Shown in pieces: positions 6,501 through 8,669 of a DNA stretch of 8,669 nucleotides. This DNA is from Planctomycetota bacterium (lineage in GTDB: Bacteria > Planctomycetota > UBA1135 > UBA2386), in the NCBI GenBank assembly GCA_020425885.1, contig JAGQRA010000236.1, positions 1-8,669 of the forward strand. Direction: 5' to 3'. The notes beneath the pieces are model-generated. The model had not been told where the DNA came from and made no database searches. It worked only from the letters and a program-made list of their open reading frames with translations. The first letter of the stretch is position 1, and each line of letters begins with the position of its first letter. The position numbers and the translations under genes were made by a program.

Positions 6501-6537
6501 GGGGGGGGGAGGGGGCGCCGCCGGGCGAGGCGGAGGG
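6501..6537 (+). other. G-rich tract with G-quadruplex potential, includes a nine-G run
   Basis: Just after the dps stop the + strand has nine consecutive Gs (6501-6509), one A, five Gs (6511-6515), then after a 7-base spacer GGG (6523-6525) and later GGG (6535-6537). The first three runs satisfy the common G3+N1-7 rule if the nine-G run supplies two tracts. A structure here could affect the dps transcript 3' end. The homopolymer is also a likely slippage or sequencing-error spot. The tract lies outside any gene I support. Confidence 0.45.
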
Positions 6538-6561
6538 TTTGTTTCGGCTCCCGACGAACCT

Positions 6562-6577
6562 CGAATCATCTGATTCG
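6562..6577. promoter_or_regulatory. 16-base dyad, possible operator
   Basis: CGAATCA-TC-TGATTCG is a perfect 7+7 inverted repeat with a 2-base centre. The centre is too short for a good RNA hairpin, so a site for a dimeric DNA-binding protein is the better reading. It is AT-richer than its surroundings and abuts the candidate -35 at 6578. No regulator gene is in the window to pair it with. Confidence 0.4.
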
Positions 6578-6606
6578 TTGTCACCGCCGGGTCCCGCCGG
6601 CATGAT
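6578..6606 (+). promoter_or_regulatory. Candidate sigma-70-type promoter for the secreted-protein gene
   Basis: TTGTCA (6578-6583, five of six matches to TTGACA) and CATGAT (6601-6606, four of six to TATAAT) are separated by exactly 17 bases. Transcription would begin near 6613, leaving a leader of roughly 35 bases before the ATG at 6648. The spacer is the longest gap but one in the window, fitting a new transcription unit. The -10 match is only moderate and the housekeeping consensus of this organism is unknown. Confidence 0.33.
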
Positions 6607-6647
6607 GCTTCGCCCCCTCCCACCCACGAGACCCCTCTCCAAGTCCG

Positions 6648-7688
6648 ATGAAGTCGAATTGTCTCGCTGTACTCCTTCTGTCATTGCCTCTGGCCGCCCA
6701 GGGCGACCTGATCATCAAGACCGATGGCACGAAGATCGAACGTGTCTCCGTGACCGGCTTCGACATCCGCGAGATCAAATACAAGAGCGGTGGTTCGGCC
6801 CAATCGCTGTCGTCGGATCAGGTTGCCAAGGTCGACCTCGAGAACTTCCAGGAGGTCTTCCGCCTCGGCCTGCGCGATGCCGACCTGATGCTCACCAAGG
6901 CGCGTGAGACCATGGCGGCGAAGGACACGCTGATGGCGCAGTTCGGTTTCGTCGCGGCTTCGGCGATGTTGTTCGATTCGGAGCGCGCCGCCGACGCGGC
7001 CGGTGCCCTCGACGAGCTCGAGAAGGGGATCCCGGATGCCGGCCTGATCCCCGAGGTCTACCGCCAGAAGTTCGAGTACTACATGGGGCAGGGGCCGAAG
7101 GGGGCGAACAGCGCGAACTCGGTCGCCAAGAAGTACCTGTCGGCGGCGCAGGGCAATGCCTGGCCGGCGGGTTTCACGGTCGAGGCCGACTTCTTCATCG
7201 CGTTGTCCGAGCGCAGCGCCGGTGGCGACACGGGGGCCTTCCAAGGCAAGCTGCGTTCGATCATCGAGCGCGGCCGGACGGCCAACGTCATGGTCGCCAA
7301 CCGGGCGAACGTCCAGCTCGCCAACAGCCTGCGCGAGACCAAGGACGCGGATGGTGCGCGGCGGATCTACGAGACACTCGCCAACAAGGAAGGGGTCGAC
7401 TCGAGCACGCGCGCCGGTTCCTATCTCGGGCTCGGCATGCTGACGCTCGACGCCGCCGGCAATGACCAGAACGAGAACAAGCGCGCCCTGCTGTGGTTCC
7501 TGCGGGTCTACCTCGAGACCCGCGATGCCTGGCCGAGCCTGCAGGCCGAGGCGCTCTACCACGCGGTCCTCGCCGCCGGCAAGTGGCGCGGGTCCGAGTA
7601 CCAGTACATCATGGCCCGTTGCCGCGGCGTGCTGAAGGCCGACTTCCCGGGGTCCGATTGGACCCAGCGCGCGCTGGCCGGGCGCTGA
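6648..7688 (+). CDS. Secreted protein of unknown function with helical-repeat body
   Basis: I do not recognise a named family. The 346-residue product begins with a signal peptide (MKSNCLAVLLLSLPLAAQG; cleavage probably around residues 17-19). A small beta-rich segment follows (about residues 20-68: LIIKTDGTKIERVSVTG, IREIKYKSGG, QVAKVDL) of the sort found at the start of exported planctomycete-like proteins. The rest is helical with TPR-like spacing, for example ANVQLANSLRETKDADGARRIYETLANKEG and GSYLGLGMLTLDAAG. It is richer in Lys and Asn than neighbouring products. No catalytic motif or membrane anchor is visible, so a periplasmic binding or scaffold role is possible. No Shine-Dalgarno precedes the ATG at 6648. 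The ATG is chosen because it gives the signal peptide directly. It is followed 28 bases later by the acyltransferase gene. Confidence 0.82.
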   Translation: MKSNCLAVLLLSLPLAAQGDLIIKTDGTKIERVSVTGFDIREIKYKSGGSAQSLSSDQVAKVDLENFQEVFRLGLRDADLMLTKARETMAAKDTLMAQFGFVAASAMLFDSERAADAAGALDELEKGIPDAGLIPEVYRQKFEYYMGQGPKGANSANSVAKKYLSAAQGNAWPAGFTVEADFFIALSERSAGGDTGAFQGKLRSIIERGRTANVMVANRANVQLANSLRETKDADGARRIYETLANKEGVDSSTRAGSYLGLGMLTLDAAGNDQNENKRALLWFLRVYLETRDAWPSLQAEALYHAVLAAGKWRGSEYQYIMARCRGVLKADFPGSDWTQRALAGR

Positions 7689-7716
7689 TGTCGACCCGGC
7701 TCCGCAGGCGCTGATC

Positions 7717-8406
7717 GTGGACCTGGCCGCGCGGCCCGGGCGCCTGAGCAACCTGACCTTCTGCCTCGTCTGGGCCGGCGTTCGGGCCGTGTTGCACGTC
7801 CTGTTCCGGCTCCGGGTCGAAGGCGCGCCGCCGCGGTCGGGCGCGTACGTCGTCGTCGCCAACCACGTCTCGTTCATCGATCCGTTGGTGGTCGGTGCCG
7901 TGGTGCCGCGCCGCGTGGTCTTCCTGATGACCGAAGTGGTCTATCGTTCTCGCGTCAGCGGTTGGTTCTATCGCTGGAACCGGGCGATTCCGCTGTCGAC
8001 GCGCAACGCCAACCGCGATGCGCTGCGCGCCGCGCGGCAGGTGCTGCAGCAGGGTCGTGTGGTCGGGATCTTCCCCGAGGGAGGAATCAGCCGCGACGGA
8101 TTGCCGATGCTCGGCAGTCCCGGGGCGGTCTCCCTCGTGTTGAACGAGCGGGTCCCGATCGTGCCGGTCGGTCTGATCGGCACGCATGAGGTTCTGCCCT
8201 TCGGATCCTGGCGGCCCCGATGGCGCAAGATCACGATTCGGTACGGAACGCCGATCCGACCCGACGAACTCGCGCCACCGGATGTCGACCGTCGTGAACG
8301 CCTGCAACGTGCCACGGAACTCATCATGGGACGCATCGCCGAGTTGACCGGCAACGAGTCGCGCGAGGCGGCCCTGCTGCGCATGCGGTCCGAGTCGGAT
8401 CGCTGA
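7717..8406 (+). CDS. PlsC-type 1-acylglycerol-3-phosphate acyltransferase family protein
   Basis: These membrane-associated enzymes transfer an acyl group to lysophosphatidate or related lyso-lipids. The 229-residue product has the family motifs: N49-H-V-S-F-I-D55 (the catalytic H-x4-D), a phosphate-binding region around WNRAIPLSTRN, F119-P-E-G-G123 in GIFPEGGISRDG, and VPIVPVGLIGTHEVLP. A hydrophobic segment near residues 12-30 (FCLVWAGVRAVLHVLF) would hold it to the inner membrane. The start is GTG at 7717, 28 bases after the previous stop; no in-frame ATG occurs before the catalytic motif. Which acceptor lipid it uses cannot be told, and ornithine-lipid or glycolipid acyltransferases share these motifs. 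Confidence 0.88.
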   Translation: MDLAARPGRLSNLTFCLVWAGVRAVLHVLFRLRVEGAPPRSGAYVVVANHVSFIDPLVVGAVVPRRVVFLMTEVVYRSRVSGWFYRWNRAIPLSTRNANRDALRAARQVLQQGRVVGIFPEGGISRDGLPMLGSPGAVSLVLNERVPIVPVGLIGTHEVLPFGSWRPRWRKITIRYGTPIRPDELAPPDVDRRERLQRATELIMGRIAELTGNESREAALLRMRSESDR

Positions 8407-8570
8407 CGCGTCCGCTCCGGCACAGCCGAAAGGGCCGGCGGCGGTCGTGATTTTCCCGCCCATTCGCCCGCGCCCGTGCCACTGAGGCTGGACCTGTCAT
8501 GGCGCCGCACGGGTTGCGAGGGGCGTTCCCTTGCGCGGCAGCGGGGATTCGTGGCGGGCGGGGCAGCGGG

Positions 8571-8669
8571 ATGATGGCGAACGATGAACTGTGGGGGCTG
8601 GCGTACATTCACGCGCAGCGATTCCTGTGTCGCTTCGAAGACACGTTCACGAGGGGCGAGTGTGATGAC
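8571..8669 (+). CDS. Start of a gene running off the window, possible sigma-70-family factor
   Basis: ATG at 8571 (or 8574) opens a frame that stays open to the last base, giving 33 residues. The sequence LWGLAYIHAQRFLCRFEDTF then RGECDD resembles the first helix of sigma region 2, with a D-D pair where extracytoplasmic-function sigma factors have DDLVQE just beyond. The visible part is too short to be sure; a different helical protein is possible. A GCGGG precedes the start closely. It lies 164 bases after the acyltransferase stop. That gap (8407-8570) holds no gene, and I see only weak, ambiguous hairpins in it. Confidence 0.45.
   Translation, partial: MMANDELWGLAYIHAQRFLCRFEDTFTRGECDD

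Noticed and set aside
6539..6907. + strand open frame beginning in the dps downstream spacer
   Set aside because: It overlaps the secreted-protein gene in another frame, and its Pro/Arg-rich product has no motif or start signal.
6681..7877. 398-residue - strand open frame opposite the secreted-protein gene
   Set aside because: The + strand product has a signal peptide and ordered helical pattern; the reverse frame is low-complexity Arg/Gly/Val-rich.
8417..8438. CCGGC/GCCGG repeat after the acyltransferase as a terminator
   Set aside because: The stem is only five pairs with a 12-base loop, and no U-tract follows directly.
1..8669. Very frequent GATC and CGATCG words
   Set aside because: They mostly fall in frame at Asp/Ile codons (GAT followed by C, ATC preceded by G) and follow from strong preference for ATC, so no separate signal is needed. 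A count against a codon-shuffled control would decide.

Overview
The window is about 8.7 kb of GC-rich bacterial DNA, with tightly packed genes that all read on the + strand. Genes often start at GTG or TTG, many lack a Shine-Dalgarno sequence, and 4-base start/stop overlaps are common. The style of the secreted protein at 6648-7688 and of the paired small membrane proteins at 3571-4463 suggests a planctomycete-like organism. That is an impression from protein style, not a demonstrated assignment. I see no tRNA, rRNA, CRISPR array, insertion sequence or phage gene.

Left part (1-3490): the end of a helical-repeat (TPR-like) protein is followed by five genes joined end to start by four consecutive 4-base overlaps. 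They encode kynureninase (kynU), a metal-dependent kynurenine formamidase (kynB), a RidA-fold protein lacking the family's catalytic arginine, a small lipoprotein with an ExbD/TolR-like periplasmic domain, and a HAD-family phosphatase. KynB and KynU together would convert N-formylkynurenine to anthranilate plus alanine. The tryptophan dioxygenase for the preceding step is not in the window.

Middle (3571-6492): two adjacent small membrane proteins share one architecture and a juxtamembrane NPxID motif, so they look like tandem paralogues. They are followed by a SprT-like zinc metallopeptidase with a zinc ribbon, an XdhC/CoxI-family molybdenum-cofactor insertion protein, and a Dps mini-ferritin whose start overlaps the XdhC stop.

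Right part (6493-8669): a regulatory-looking spacer holds a G-rich tract, a 16-base dyad and a candidate promoter. It precedes a secreted protein of unknown function. Next comes a PlsC-type acyltransferase, then the start of a gene running off the window that may be a sigma factor.

Most of the window is ordinary housekeeping or accessory metabolism. The points most worth a second look are the arginine-less RidA protein and ExbD-like lipoprotein coupled to kynurenine genes, the tandem membrane paralogues, and the 6493-6647 spacer. I do not see convincing evidence of a new defence or mobile system.
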